DNA of 64,000 nucleotides from Ga0077555 sp963741565 (lineage in GTDB: Bacteria > Pseudomonadota > Alphaproteobacteria > Rhizobiales > Hyphomicrobiaceae): contig CAVUIK010000004.1 of assembly GCA_963741565.1 (NCBI GenBank), positions 68,873-132,872 of the forward strand, in the 5' to 3' direction. Below, piece after piece: positions 55,099 through 64,000 of this stretch. The notes beneath the pieces are model-generated. The model was not told where the DNA came from. It did not search any database and worked only from the letters and a program-made list of their open reading frames with translations. The stretch's first letter is position 1. Every line of letters begins with the position of its first letter. A program made the position numbers and the translations under genes.

Positions 55099-56147
55099 TG
55101 CTGTTCGAGAAGTTCGGGCAGCACCAGCCCCTGAACCGCCAGGCCGAGCGTTATGGCCGCGAGCGCGTGCCGTTGAGCCTGTCGACGCTGGCCGATCAGG
55201 TCGGCGCGGGGTGTGCGGCTTTGGAACCGCTGCTTCGTCGTGTTGAGACACACGTGTTTGCTGCCGACCGATTGCACGGTGACGACACCACGGTGCCCGT
55301 GCTGGCCAAGGGCAAGACACACACCGGCAGATGCTGGGTCTACGTACGCGACGACCGCCCGTTCGGTGGCGGCGCTCCACCAGCGGCAATGTTCTACTAC
55401 TCACGCGATCGCGGCGGCGCCCACGTTGAAAAGCATCTTGCGCGATGGTCCGGGCTGCTGCAGGCCGACGCCTACTCGGGCTACAACAGGCTGTACGAGG
55501 CCGGCCGTACGCCGGGTCCGATCCTGGAGGCAGCGTGCTGGGCGCATGCGCGCCGGCCATTCTTCGCCCTCGCCGACATCGAGGCCAGCGCGCGGCGCAA
55601 GGCGGAAAGCAAGTCAGCGGCGCCGATCTCACCCTTGGCGCTGGAGGTCGTGCAGCGCATCGACGCCCTGTTCGAGATCGAGCGCGGCATCAACGGACGG
55701 AGCGCGCAGGAACGCCGCGCCATGCGCCAGCAGCTGAGCCGGCCGCTCGTCGACGATCTCGAAGCCTGGATGCGTGCCGAGCGTCCTAAGCTCTCGCGCG
55801 GCAACGATCTCGCGAAAGCCATGGACTACATGCTCAAGCGCTGGCCCGCCTTCACTCGCTTCCTCGACGATGGTCGCATCTGCCTGTCGAACAATGCGGC
55901 GGAGCGGGGGCTGAGGGGAATTGCACTCGGCAGAAAGTCATGGCTCTTCGCCGGCTCCGACCGTGGCGGGCAACGCGCGGCCGCCATGTACAGCCTCATC
56001 GTCACGGCCAAGATGTGCGATATCGATCCCCAAGCTTGGCTCGCCGACGTGCTCGCCCGCATCGCCGGGCATCCCGCCTCCAGGCTCGACGAACTGCTGC
56101 CGTGGAACTGGCGCTCTCAGCAACTTGCCGTCAACCGCGCCGCCTGA
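55099..56147 (+). pseudogene. tnpC: IS66 TnpC, 3' part
   Basis: Continues the broken tnpC: LLFEKFGQHQPLNRQAERY, then DDE catalytic core HGDDTTVPVLAKGKT and ADAYSGYNRLYE, then LSNNAAERGLRG with the catalytic Glu. It ends in the IS66-C domain (GGQRAAAMYSLIVTAKM). Frame is intact, so TnpC lost function only by the IS21 insertion. Confidence 0.93.
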
Positions 56148-56183
56148 CGCTGGCCGCCCCTGCGGTGCTCACCGGATACTTAC

Positions 56184-56403
56184 GATGCAAAACGGCTTCG
56201 TCGAATCCTTCAACGGCCGCTTGCGCGACGAGTGCCTGAACGAGACCGCGTTCGGTTCGCTCACCCATGCCCGCGAACAAATCATCGAATGGCGCGACGA
56301 CTACAATGGCCGCCGCCCACACACGAGCCTCGGCAGACTTACGCCTAACGAATTTGCAACCCGGTCCCACCAGGACCATAACCAGAGCGAACTCTCGTTA
56401 TGA
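56184..56403 (+). pseudogene. IS3-family orfB, 3' part
   Basis: MQNGFVESFNGRLRDECLNE, the usual DDE Glu region, then RPHTSLGRLTPNEFA to stop. The frame continues exactly from 50921 across the IS66 target duplication (56184-56191). After the stop, TTGGGGGCAGGGTCA ending at 56429 looks like the right IS3 terminus (reversed TGACCCTGCCCC). Confidence 0.92.
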
Positions 56404-56435
56404 ACGAGTACCGGTTGGGGGCAGGGTCATTCAAC

Positions 56436-57787
56436 TCTAGCAGGCTGCTGAAAAGCGCGTTGAGTTGGAACTCTATCCCTTGTTGAGGGCCGGATCGAGC
56501 TTTGCGGATGGTGTGTTCTCTGCCGTTCCGGCCTCAGGCGGCGAGCAGCTTCGGCAGTCGGGCGAGATTGTAGGCGGCCATGTTGAGCGTGAACTGGAAG
56601 CCGACGCGGGCGTGCCGCGCAGCATCGTCTTGGCCGCCGTGCCGACCGTCTTGCCCCAGCCGAAGGCCTCCTCGATGCGCTTGCGGTTGCGCTGGCTCAC
56701 CGCGATAGCCCGGTGCCGCGTGGTGCGGCCGTCGATGGCCGAGCCTTTCACTTTCGCGGCGACGTGCGGCGTCACGTTCATGGCGCGCAGGTCGGCGACG
56801 AAGTCGGCCGTGTCGTAGCCTTTGTCGGCGCCGAGCGTGATCTTGCGCTCGTCCTGGACAGCGCCGATTGATCATGGCCAGAGCCGCTCGGCGCTCGGCG
56901 TGGCCATCGGCCAGCGTCGTCTCGGTCTCGACGATCAGCCCGCTCCGGTTCTCCATCAGCGCGTGCCCCATGTGGCAGAGCTTGGCCTCCTTGCCTTTGC
57001 CCTTGCTATAGAGCCGCGCCTCCGGATCGGTCGTCGAGGCGTGCGTCGCGTTGGAGCGCTTCTGGCCGTGGAAGTCGACCTCGCGTTGCGCTCTTTCATC
57101 GGCTGATCCTCGTTCTTCGTCTCGGTGCTGTTCGGTGCTGTCGGCTTGGCTGTCGGTGTCGGCGGCGCGGGTGGTGGCGGTGGATCACCGCCTCGCTCTT
57201 CGGGCGCTGCCGGCCGGGCTTCGGCTGAAAACTCTTCATCGACGCCCACGCCTCGATCAGCGTGCCGTCGACCGAGAAGTGCTCGTCCGACAGAAGTTTC
57301 CGCACCTCTTTGTGCGCCAGCAGTTCGGCCATGAACTTGGCGGCCACGTCGGCGTCGAGCAGCCGGTCGCGGTTCTTCGTGAACACCGTCGGCACCCACA
57401 CCGGATCGTCGATGCCGAGCCCGACGAACCAGCGGAACAGCAGGTTGTAGTCGAGCTGCTCCATCAGCTGGCGCTCGGAGCGGATCGTGAAAAGCGCCTG
57501 CAGCAGCAGGGCTCTCAGCAGCCGCTCCGGCGGGATCGATTCACGGCCGAACGCCGAGTAGAGCGTGGCGAACTCGGCATCGAGGCTCGCCAGCACATCG
57601 TTGACGAGCTGGCGGATCTTGCGCAGCGGATGCTTCGCCGGCACCCGCTGCTCGAGGTCGACATACGAGAACAAGCTCGCCCGACCGCGTGTCCGAACCC
57701 CGCATCCCCGCCTCCCGCGCTGCCCGGGACCAGGAATCATGTTCGCCGACACTTGTCAGCTGGAGAGAATTTCAGCAGCCTGCTAGA
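56436..57787. mobile_element. IS5/IS1182-like element, decayed
   Basis: Perfect 18-bp inverted repeats at 56436-56453 and 57770-57787 (TCTAGCAGGCTGCTGAAA). CTAG lies at both outer edges and could be a palindromic target duplication with CAGGCTGCTGAAA as the true end. It starts 6 bp after the IS3 right end. The transposase is broken (next entry). Confidence 0.88.
56534..57740 (-). pseudogene. IS5/IS1182-like transposase, multiple frameshifts
   Basis: From ATG 57740: DUF772-type N-terminus (ASLFSYVDLEQRVPAKHPLR, QLMEQLDYNLLFRWFVGLG, HFSVDGTLIEAWASMKSF). The frame is lost near 57190. Further pieces in other frames carry MGHALMENRSGLIVETETT (about 56970) and RNRKRIEEAFGWGKTVGTAA (about 56680), then FTLNMAAYNLARLPKLLAA to 56534. 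At least three frame changes, so non-functional as read. The gap around 57100-57190 is Pro-rich low complexity. Confidence 0.88.
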
Positions 57788-57920
57788 CTCTCCCTCTGAG
57801 TGGAGGAACGAAGGGTCTCAGGTCACAGATCAAAGCATAAGGCTCGACCGGATGCGATCTTGTTTAGCGAAGCGAACCGAAGAGGACTGGACGATATCTC
57901 GATTGAAATGTCATCCCCTT

Positions 57921-59076
57921 TCAGACGATCGAATGGAACGCCTTCTTCAAAAGAGACTGCGGATGGCAGGTCTTTTGAATGATTTCGATGATTCTTGGTG
58001 CCGAATGGCCGTCGCCGTAAGGATTTATGACGCCTTGGCAATCCATTTGGAATGCTCGCGCGATCGCGGCTGCTATGGCGTCTCGCTTTGCTTCGCAATG
58101 GATGACGGACGCAGCAGCTAAACGCCCTCGCTGCCGGTCGCCGATATCGACGGTCGGCGTCTTGAGCGAGGGAGCTTCATAGAGTCCGCTCGAAGAGTTC
58201 CCGACAACAACGTCGGCGAGAGCCATCAGAACTCAGGTAGCGGAGTTGCCCGAGAGACGTGAATGCGTGCGCGCGGCCTGCATGCTCGGCAACCCAGGCG
58301 CTGCGGGCCTCATTGATTGCTCGATGACCAGGATCAGCGTTTGCGCCAGTGAACCAAATTGTTGTCTCTGGGTCTTGGCAGTCCAAAGCCGCGAGCAATT
58401 CGGCGAACTGGCGGCCACTCGCGACCGGCTCCAGCGTAGCGGGATGGAATGTGACGAGCAAATTGCGTTGGCCGAGAGGGGCGCCAAGTGTAGCTTCCAA
58501 TGCTTCGCGATCGAGCAAGGGCCGCCGATGGATGTGGTCCAGGCCGGGGCTACCGACAATGTGAACGTGATTTGGATTCTCCCCCATCTGTCGAATGCGG
58601 GTAGCGGAAAGGGCGTTGGTGACAAAATGCAAGTGCGCCATTTTGGTGACGGCATGGCGAATAAATTCGTCAATCGCACCTTCCGTTGTATCCCCACCGG
58701 CGATGTGGGCGATTGGAATATTGTACGCGAGCGCTGCTGTCGCCGCTGCCAAGATCTCGAAGCGATCGCCAAGTAAAATCACCATTTCCGGGCGCAGTGC
58801 TTCTAGCGCATCGGACAATCCAATCACGCCCAGACCAATTGATTTGGCAATACTTCCCGGAGTGTCTCCCGCGACCAGCATTGGTACTCGGCGCGCGATC
58901 TCAAATCCATCGCGTTCGATCTCGTTGACCGTATAGCCGAATTCTGGTGCCAAGTGCGAGCCGGTGACCACAAGCTGCAATTCGAAAGCCGGCACTTGCT
59001 TGAGTTCATGTAGCACCCAGTAAAGCAGGCCGTAATCAGCCCTGCTGCTGGTTATCACTGCGATCGGGCGCGCCAT
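57921..59076 (-). CDS. UDP-GlcNAc 2-epimerase (hydrolysing; NeuC/LegG-like), apparent 1-nt insertion
   Basis: From ATG 59076 (or coupled GTG 59082, GTGA overlap with the legC-like stop). N-terminal VITSSRADYGLLYWVL and GDRFEILAAATAAL are NeuC hallmarks; HIAGGDTTEGAIDEFIRHA holds the hydrolysing epimerase signature. At about 58230 the frame is wrong by one T: the remainder, MALADVVVGNSSSGLYEAPSL ... HSIV, lies in the other frame to 57921. Restored length about 384 aa. In the legionaminic-type pathway LegG removes UDP and epimerises to a ManNAc-like sugar. Confidence 0.82.
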
Positions 59077-59078
59077 GC

Positions 59079-60266
59079 TCACACTCCAAGCTTCGCGCTG
59101 CTCGGCAGATTGATTACGGACGCCTCCATCTGTTCGGAGACGATGAGATCCATTCGTGGACAGTCTGTAAACATGGGAAGCTTGTGCATGAGGGTCCAGA
59201 TGGGACGCGACATGTAGCCGGCCTCATTGAGTGAGGCTAGCACCGCTTCTCGACTGCCGGAGCTACCGTGTGATAGCACGATCGCGTTCAACCAATAATT
59301 GCTTTCCGTGTTGGCAGGTTCGGCCAAAAACCGCACTCCCTCCACTCTGGAGAATGCCTCGGCATAACGGGCCGCCAGCCGGCGCTTTTGCGCAGTGAAG
59401 CGTGGAAGCGCCTCGAGTTGGGCGCAACCGAGCGCAGCGTTCAAGTTAGGCATACGATAGTTATAGCCGACCTCGTCGTGCAGGAAGTTCCATCGATGTG
59501 GCGTGCGTGCCGTGGTCGTCAAGTGCTTGGCGCGCTTGGCGAGTGCAGGGTCATTGGTCAGGATCGCGCCGCCACCGCCAGTTGTCACCACCTTGTTGCC
59601 GTTAAAGCTCAACGCCGAGACGAGGCCTACATTGCCTGTATGGCGCCCTTTGTAGCGGGAGCCGAGTGACTCGGCGGCGTCCTCTATCAGCGCCAAACGC
59701 CATCGGCCCGCGACTTCCGACAAGGCATCGAGGTCGCTGGGATGTCCGAACACATGCATGATAACAAGCGCCCGGATCGGGGCACCCGTACGCCGGTTCG
59801 TAGCCACGCCGTCGACGACCCTTGCGGTTTCGGCGAGGTATGCATCGAGCTTGGCGGCATCGATACCGAGGGAAGTCGCCTCGCTATCCACGAAGTGAGG
59901 CACGGCGCCGATATAGGAAACGGCATTGGCCGTGGCGACGAAGGTCAGCGACGGCATCAGCACTTCGTCACCAGGTTTGACGCCGGCAAGCAGCAGGCAC
60001 ACGTGCAACGCCGACGTGCCGTTCGAGGTGGCTACAGCGTGAGAAGCCTCAGTAAAAGCGGCAAGATCGCGCTCGAACCGATCGACAAAAGAGCCGACTG
60101 AAGACACCCATCCGGAGTCCAGGCACTCCTTTACGTAGTCCCACTCTCGCCCCACGAACTCGGGTTCATGGAGGCCAATTGTTTTAGTGGCGGGACCGAG
60201 AACAGTACTCACTGCGCCGAGGATACCCCGAACAACTGGATCAAACTCGGACTTCGAACCAATCAT
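59079..60266 (-). CDS. LegC-like PLP-dependent aminotransferase (DegT/DnrJ family)
   Basis: 395 aa from ATG 60266. DegT fold: ATSNGTSALHVCLLLAGVKPG (PLP phosphate site), VFGHPSDLDAL, IEDAAESLGSRY (Asp), and SFNGNKVVTTGGGG, with Lys of NGNK as the PLP Schiff-base residue. C-terminal NLPSSAKL is shared with the LegC branch (TIGR04181-like). Transaminates the 4-keto sugar made by LegB. Its stop overlaps the neuC start and it follows the legB-like gene by 18 bp, so one operon. Confidence 0.85.
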   Translation of the reverse strand: MIGSKSEFDPVVRGILGAVSTVLGPATKTIGLHEPEFVGREWDYVKECLDSGWVSSVGSFVDRFERDLAAFTEASHAVATSNGTSALHVCLLLAGVKPGDEVLMPSLTFVATANAVSYIGAVPHFVDSEATSLGIDAAKLDAYLAETARVVDGVATNRRTGAPIRALVIMHVFGHPSDLDALSEVAGRWRLALIEDAAESLGSRYKGRHTGNVGLVSALSFNGNKVVTTGGGGAILTNDPALAKRAKHLTTTARTPHRWNFLHDEVGYNYRMPNLNAALGCAQLEALPRFTAQKRRLAARYAEAFSRVEGVRFLAEPANTESNYWLNAIVLSHGSSGSREAVLASLNEAGYMSRPIWTLMHKLPMFTDCPRMDLIVSEQMEASVINLPSSAKLGV

Positions 60267-60284
60267 CCCGCGAGCTCTCAAATG

Positions 60285-61289
60285 TTATAGATGCCAGCCT
60301 TGTAGCGCGTGAGATTGTCTCGAATTCAAGAACCAGGCGATAGTCTCTTCGAGTCCACGTCGCAGCCCGTCTTTTCCCGCATAGGCTGGCGCCCATCCAG
60401 TTAATTTTCGGACCTTACTGTCGTCCGCCCAAAGGCGTTCCACTTCGCTATTAACCGGGCGCAGGCGCTGCTCGTCACTGACGATCTCGACTTTGCGTCG
60501 CATAAGGTCCGCGATCATGGCTGCCGTATCGCCAATCGAGATCTCGTAATTCGACCCGACATTTATCACTTGGCCAACGGTGGCGTCGCACTCTGCGACT
60601 GCCACGAAGCCGCGAACGGTATCTTGAACGTAGTTGAAGTCACGTGTTGGGCTCAAGGCGCCAAGCTTGATCTTGGTTGCGCCTGCGGCAATCTGCGTAA
60701 TGATAGTTGGGATCACGGCACGGGCAGATTGGCGCGGACCGTAGGTGTTGAACGGGCGGATTGTGGCGACCGGTGTTCCAAACGACTGGTAGAAGCTCTG
60801 TGCCATTTGATCCGCGCCGATCTTGCTGGCCGAGTAGGGAGATTGGCCCTGCAGCGGGTGCTCCTCGCTAATCGGGACAAACCTCGCGGTTCCGTAAACT
60901 TCACTCGTGGAGGTATGAACGACCTTTTCAATCCCGAGGTCGCGGGCTGCTTGGACGACATTAAGCGTGCCCTTGACGTTCGTATCGACGTATGTGTCGG
61001 GAGAATGATAGGAGTATGGAATGGCTATCAAAGCAGCGAGGTGCAGGACGACATCGCACCCTTTCATCGCGGTCCTAACTCCGTGGGGATCGCGTATGTC
61101 ACCGGCGAATACCTCGATCGCCGACTTCGTCGCATCATCCGCACTATCGAGCCATCCCCACGAATTGAAGCTGTTGTAGTACACGAAAGCGCGGACATCG
61201 ACCCCAAGAGCGACCACGTGCTCAACGAGGTGCGAACCGATGAACCCATCAGCACCGGTGATCAGAACTTTCTTGCCCTTGAGCTCCAT
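60285..61289 (-). CDS. LegB-like NAD-dependent 4,6-dehydratase (extended SDR)
   Basis: 334 aa. Rossmann motif TGADGFIGSHL (residues about 11-21), catalytic TSTSEVYG (Ser/Thr), YSASKIGAD (Tyr-Lys), with SFGTPVATIRPFNTYGPRQ. Resembles GDP- or UDP-sugar 4,6-dehydratases of the legionaminic-type LegB family (TIGR04180-like). First gene of the legB-legC-neuC operon. A UDP-GlcNAc or GDP-GlcNAc substrate is inferred from the neighbours. Confidence 0.85.
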   Translation of the reverse strand: MELKGKKVLITGADGFIGSHLVEHVVALGVDVRAFVYYNSFNSWGWLDSADDATKSAIEVFAGDIRDPHGVRTAMKGCDVVLHLAALIAIPYSYHSPDTYVDTNVKGTLNVVQAARDLGIEKVVHTSTSEVYGTARFVPISEEHPLQGQSPYSASKIGADQMAQSFYQSFGTPVATIRPFNTYGPRQSARAVIPTIITQIAAGATKIKLGALSPTRDFNYVQDTVRGFVAVAECDATVGQVINVGSNYEISIGDTAAMIADLMRRKVEIVSDEQRLRPVNSEVERLWADDSKVRKLTGWAPAYAGKDGLRRGLEETIAWFLNSRQSHALQGWHL

Positions 61290-61366
61290 ATCAAATCAGC
61301 GCCGTTTGCTTGAAGATTGCGGGCTTCGACCATATAATCGGTAAGTTTGCAACAAGATCTGTTGCA

Positions 61367-62216
61367 TCAGGACCGACGACTGAATGGTCGCAGAGCGGCG
61401 CCGATCTCGGCAAGCTTGTTCGCCGTTGTGGCGCTTGCCGTATCAACAAAGTGTCTCATCAGGACGAACCCGAGTAACAGCAAACCCGTCAACAGCGCAG
61501 CAATGATCGCAAAGCTCGTCCGCTTCGGGCCGCTTCTCTCGCCGGGCAGTGTAGGGCGTACAAGAACCACATCAGAACTGCTGCCAATTAACGTCTGTTT
61601 GATCGAAGCGATCAATTCAATGTGCTGGTCGCGTTGTTTCGCTAAATTTGCTTGCGAAGTCGCGAATTCGCCTTGAAGGCTGGTCGATGAAATGAGACTC
61701 GGAGCCTCCTTTTCAAATCGCTCGAGCAACAGAGAGACCGACTTGAGTTGGAACTCTGTCCTCTGGAGCTGCTCCTCCAGTCGCGCCCTCGCAATCGGTT
61801 GAGGCTTAGTTGCTTCGACCCAGGTGTCGATCAAGGAATTGTGAATGTTCTGAGCCCGAACTGGGTCCGAATGATCCACCTCAAGCCGAAAAAGTGTGGC
61901 ACTTTTCCTTGTTTCACCTGCAGTCGCAACCATCGGATATTACTGCCGAGCGTCCGGTTGAGCGCTTCCACAGGCAAACTGGCATCGCGCGGTTCGATGA
62001 ATTTCTTTGCAACGACACCGAGCACTGCCGGAGACCGGATTAATAATTAAGCTGCGCGCGCGCTGGTATCCGTTAGTGTGAGATAGCTCTCACTTGTGTA
62101 GATCGGCGGCAACGAAGACGCGAATACCCAAGCGGCGATGCCGACCGCAACTGGAACCAATGTCAAAAGATAAAACTTCTTTGCAACCGCGACCGCCAAG
62201 TCGAGGATGATGTTGG
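61367..62216 (-). pseudogene. Wzz-like polysaccharide chain-length protein, broken
   Basis: Reading down the minus strand: LDLAVAVAKKFYLLTLVPV (TM1) and SSLPPIYTSESYLTLTD, then a TAA at 62047-62049 (likely CAA to TAA), LGVVAKKFIEPRDASLPVE, a 1-nt loss near 61935, then VATAGETRKSATLFRLEVDH, a coiled-coil stretch and TM2 (SFAIIAALLTGLLLLGFVLM). This is the layout of Wzz/PCP proteins that set O-antigen length. One nonsense and one frameshift make it non-functional as read; the N terminus is missing. Confidence 0.72.
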
Positions 62217-62518
62217 TTCACTTGCTCCCACTGCGGTCAATCCACGCTCCGAGCTACTGGAGGTGTCACAGAGTGCACGCGTGGTGGTGCGTTCGTCACA
62301 CCGTCGATCAAAGCGGCCTCCCCAAGGATTGTCATTCTTGCAAGGACGATATAGATGAAATGCCGCGAATGCAACATTGCGAGCCTTGCCGTGCCAATCA
62401 AGAACCAGCTCCAATCGGTGATACCGCAATTGAAGTTGCGCGACTCGTGTTGCTTGCCGATCCCATCAACTCAGGCTTGCCCGGTTTGATCTGAGGCGAA
62501 CTTGCGGGGCCCTGGTGG
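62217..62518. other. Unassigned region (302 bp)
   Basis: Between the wzz remnant and IS1595 remnant. Minus-strand frames show short hydrophobic pieces (such as FIYIVLARMTILG) that could be a fragment of another glycan gene, but nothing I can name. No repeat or RNA seen. Confidence 0.4.
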
Positions 62519-63180
62519 TGTCGACGAGACGCCGCATGGTGAGCGGCGGTCTGGCGACGAGGCTTTCGATAACGCGGGCTGCGATGCGCGCGACGCCGAC
62601 GGTCTTGCGCCTGTTGTGACGGTAAGCGAACTCGTCAAGATAGGCTTGCAGATGCTTTGGGCGAACGGCGCCAGCATACGTGCCGATGAGCCAGCGCTTT
62701 AACAGCGATACGGTCCAGTGACAGGTCTGCACGGCGTCGCCTGCGCGACGCTCGGCTTTGGTCTGCATGATCGCGACGTGCGGCCTCTCGCCGGAGCTTC
62801 CGACGATTGTAGCCGGCATGACCGTCGGTGGTTACGTTGGCGTCAGCTGGCGATCTCGCCGTCGGCGAAGCGCTTGCAGGCCTCGGTGTCATTGTTGTCG
62901 GCGTCGGCGAGACGCACGCGGCCGTTTGCCTCCACCACCACCAGGACGAGTTGCTTGTGGGGTCCGCCCTTGCCGCCCACCAGCGCCTCGTCCATCTCGA
63001 CGAAAGGGCTGAGGAGCAGATCAAAGCCATGATACACTAGAATAATTCCTTTCCGGAAATGCCCGTGCGCCGCGCCGAGATCTCGAAGATGGCGCGGAAC
63101 CACATCTTTAAAGGCTTGCGCGTCTTCTCCAAAACCGTGCCCGACGTCAGTGATGTCTGGTGACCGCAGTCGGCGCACTG
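62519..63180 (-). pseudogene. IS1595-family transposase, decayed
   Basis: Pieces in three frames: zinc ribbon end QCADCGHQTSLTSGTVLEKT and MWFRAIFEISARRTGISGKE (63180-63040), FVEMDEALVGGKGGPHKQL (about 63000; catalytic Asp/Glu), then CHWTVSLLKRWLIGTYAGAV and LDEFAYRHNRR (62720-62560). A segment between GISGKE and FVEMDE is deleted, and the 5' end is cut by the next element. Confidence 0.8.
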
Positions 63181-64000
63181 TTCTCCTCCGTGGATCCGGA
63201 GGAGCGTATCCTTCCGAAGCACCCGATCCAGATCATCAAGGCGATTGTCGACGACGTGCTGGTGTCGCTCGATGCCGCGTTCGAGCGGCTCTACGAGGGA
63301 ACGGACTGATCGCCCTCGACGGTTGCTCAGGGCATTGCTGCTGCAGGCGTTCTATTCGTTGCGGTCCGAGCGCCAGTTGATGGAGCAGATCGACTAAAAT
63401 CTTCTGTTGCGCTGGTTCGCTGGCCTGGGTATCGACGATCCCGTCTGGAACCACTCAACGTTCTCCAAGAACCGCGAGCGCCTGCTCGACGCCGACCTCG
63501 CCGCCAAGGTCCTGGAAGCCGTTCTGCGCCATCCGAAAGTGAAGCGCTTTCTGTCGGATGATAACTTCTCGGTCGATGGCACGCTGGTCGAGACGTGAGC
63601 CAGCTCGAAGAGCTTTCGCGCCATGGATGGTTCGGATGAGCCGCCGTCGCAAGGCCGCAACGGCGCGCGCGATTTTCATGGGGAAAAGCGCGCCAACGAC
63701 ACGCACAAGAGCCAGACCGATCCCGACGCCAAGCTCTACCGCAAAAGCAACAGCCAGCCGGCCAAGTTCTATTTCATGGGGCATGCGCTGATCGAGAACC
63801 GGCACGGCCTCGTCGTGCAGGCGGACGCGACGCAAGCGACGGGCAAGGCGGAACGGGCTGCCGCGCTGTCGATGATCGACCGGCAGGACCCGGGCTCTAA
63901 GCGCCGGCTGACACTCGCTGCCGACAAAGGCTACGACACCTCGGACTTCGTCACGGATCTCCGGCAGAAGTGCGCGACGCCGCACGTCGCTGCGAAAATC
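63181..64000 (+). pseudogene. IS5/IS1182-like transposase, decayed, runs off the window
   Basis: VDPEERILPKHPIQIIKAIV ... LYEGTD then TGA at 63308; an indel follows; SLRSERQLMEQID then TAA at 63396; LLLRWFAGLGIDDPVWNHST ... FSVDGTLVET then TGA at 63596, where TGG is expected; then SSKSFRAMDGSDE ... YFMGHALIENRHGLVVQADA ... ADKGYDTSDF to the edge. Same family as the element at 56436 but a different member and opposite orientation. Three stops make it inactive. Confidence 0.87.

Larger units (their letters stand above)
50922..56183. mobile_element. IS66-family element, itself interrupted by IS21
   Basis: Terminal repeats begin GT and share TCCGGTGAG-N2-CCGC (left GTCTCCCTCCGGTGAGTGCC; right, reversed, GTAAGTATCCGGTGAGCACC). 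It carries tnpA, tnpB and tnpC in the usual order. Without the inner IS21 insertion (2,757 bp with its duplication) the element is 2,505 bp, the standard IS66 length. Inserted in IS3 orfB. Confidence 0.93.

Noticed and set aside
57051..58121. 356-aa plus-strand ORF across the IS end
   Set aside because: Antisense of transposase and epimerase, crossing an IS boundary; not a gene.
50922..64000. Composite transposon formed by the two IS5/IS1182-like copies
   Set aside because: The two copies are clearly different members, both dead, and the second runs off the window.

Overview
The window looks like a piece of a high-GC alphaproteobacterial chromosome, most likely Hyphomicrobiales (Rhizobiales). 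The support is the run cysE / DUF3126 / gamma carbonic anhydrase, a PAS_5-type PAS protein, a bacterial transglutaminase-like cysteine peptidase, a TIGR03808-type Tat-exported repeat protein, and many periplasmic binding proteins and amidases. No species call is possible from the sequence alone.

Layout. 1-13.5 kb is core and housekeeping: 3' end of ssb, an SGNH-fold protein, a small winged-helix-like protein, a CDF cation transporter, an SPFH protein, a large secreted c-type haem protein, an acetyltransferase, a PRC-barrel protein, a rhomboid protease, PAS and tandem-PilZ proteins, a transglutaminase-like peptidase, gamma carbonic anhydrase, DUF3126 and cysE. 13.8-39.2 kb is a catabolic and transport region: an MFS permease divergent from a GntR regulator with a palindrome between them, an oligopeptide-type binding protein, an IlvD/Edd dehydratase plus VOC protein, two Bug-type binding proteins, two TPR lipoprotein-like exported proteins, a J-domain protein, an SDR, a GST, an outer-membrane barrel, three amidases (one coupled to a 68-aa ORF), two beta-helix proteins, an LLM oxidoreductase, a DUF305 protein, a ModA-like protein and a lipase. 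uvrA follows at 39.3-42.4 kb.

From the uvrA 3' end onward the sequence becomes accessory. A low-GC outer-membrane protein gene sits between two 29-bp direct repeats, and a GIY-YIG nuclease gene sits between perfect 31-bp inverted hairpin repeats. A tRNA-Lys(CTT) follows. Everything after the tRNA reads as a genomic island: a decayed HepT toxin, surface-polysaccharide genes (methyltransferase, glycosyltransferase, polytopic membrane protein, WbpD-like acetyltransferase), then a nested stack of insertion sequences in which an IS21-family element sits inside an IS66-family element, which sits inside an IS3-family transposase gene. Both insertions have 8-bp target duplications. After an IS5/IS1182-like pseudo-element comes a minus-strand operon of legB-like, legC-like and neuC/legG-like genes (nonulosonic-acid precursor synthesis), a broken wzz-like gene, and two more decayed transposases at the end.

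A recurring oddity is that otherwise sound genes (ssb, the PAS gene, uvrA's last codons, the neuC-like gene) each read through if one base is removed. That is either assembly/sequencing error or real decay, and reads would decide it.
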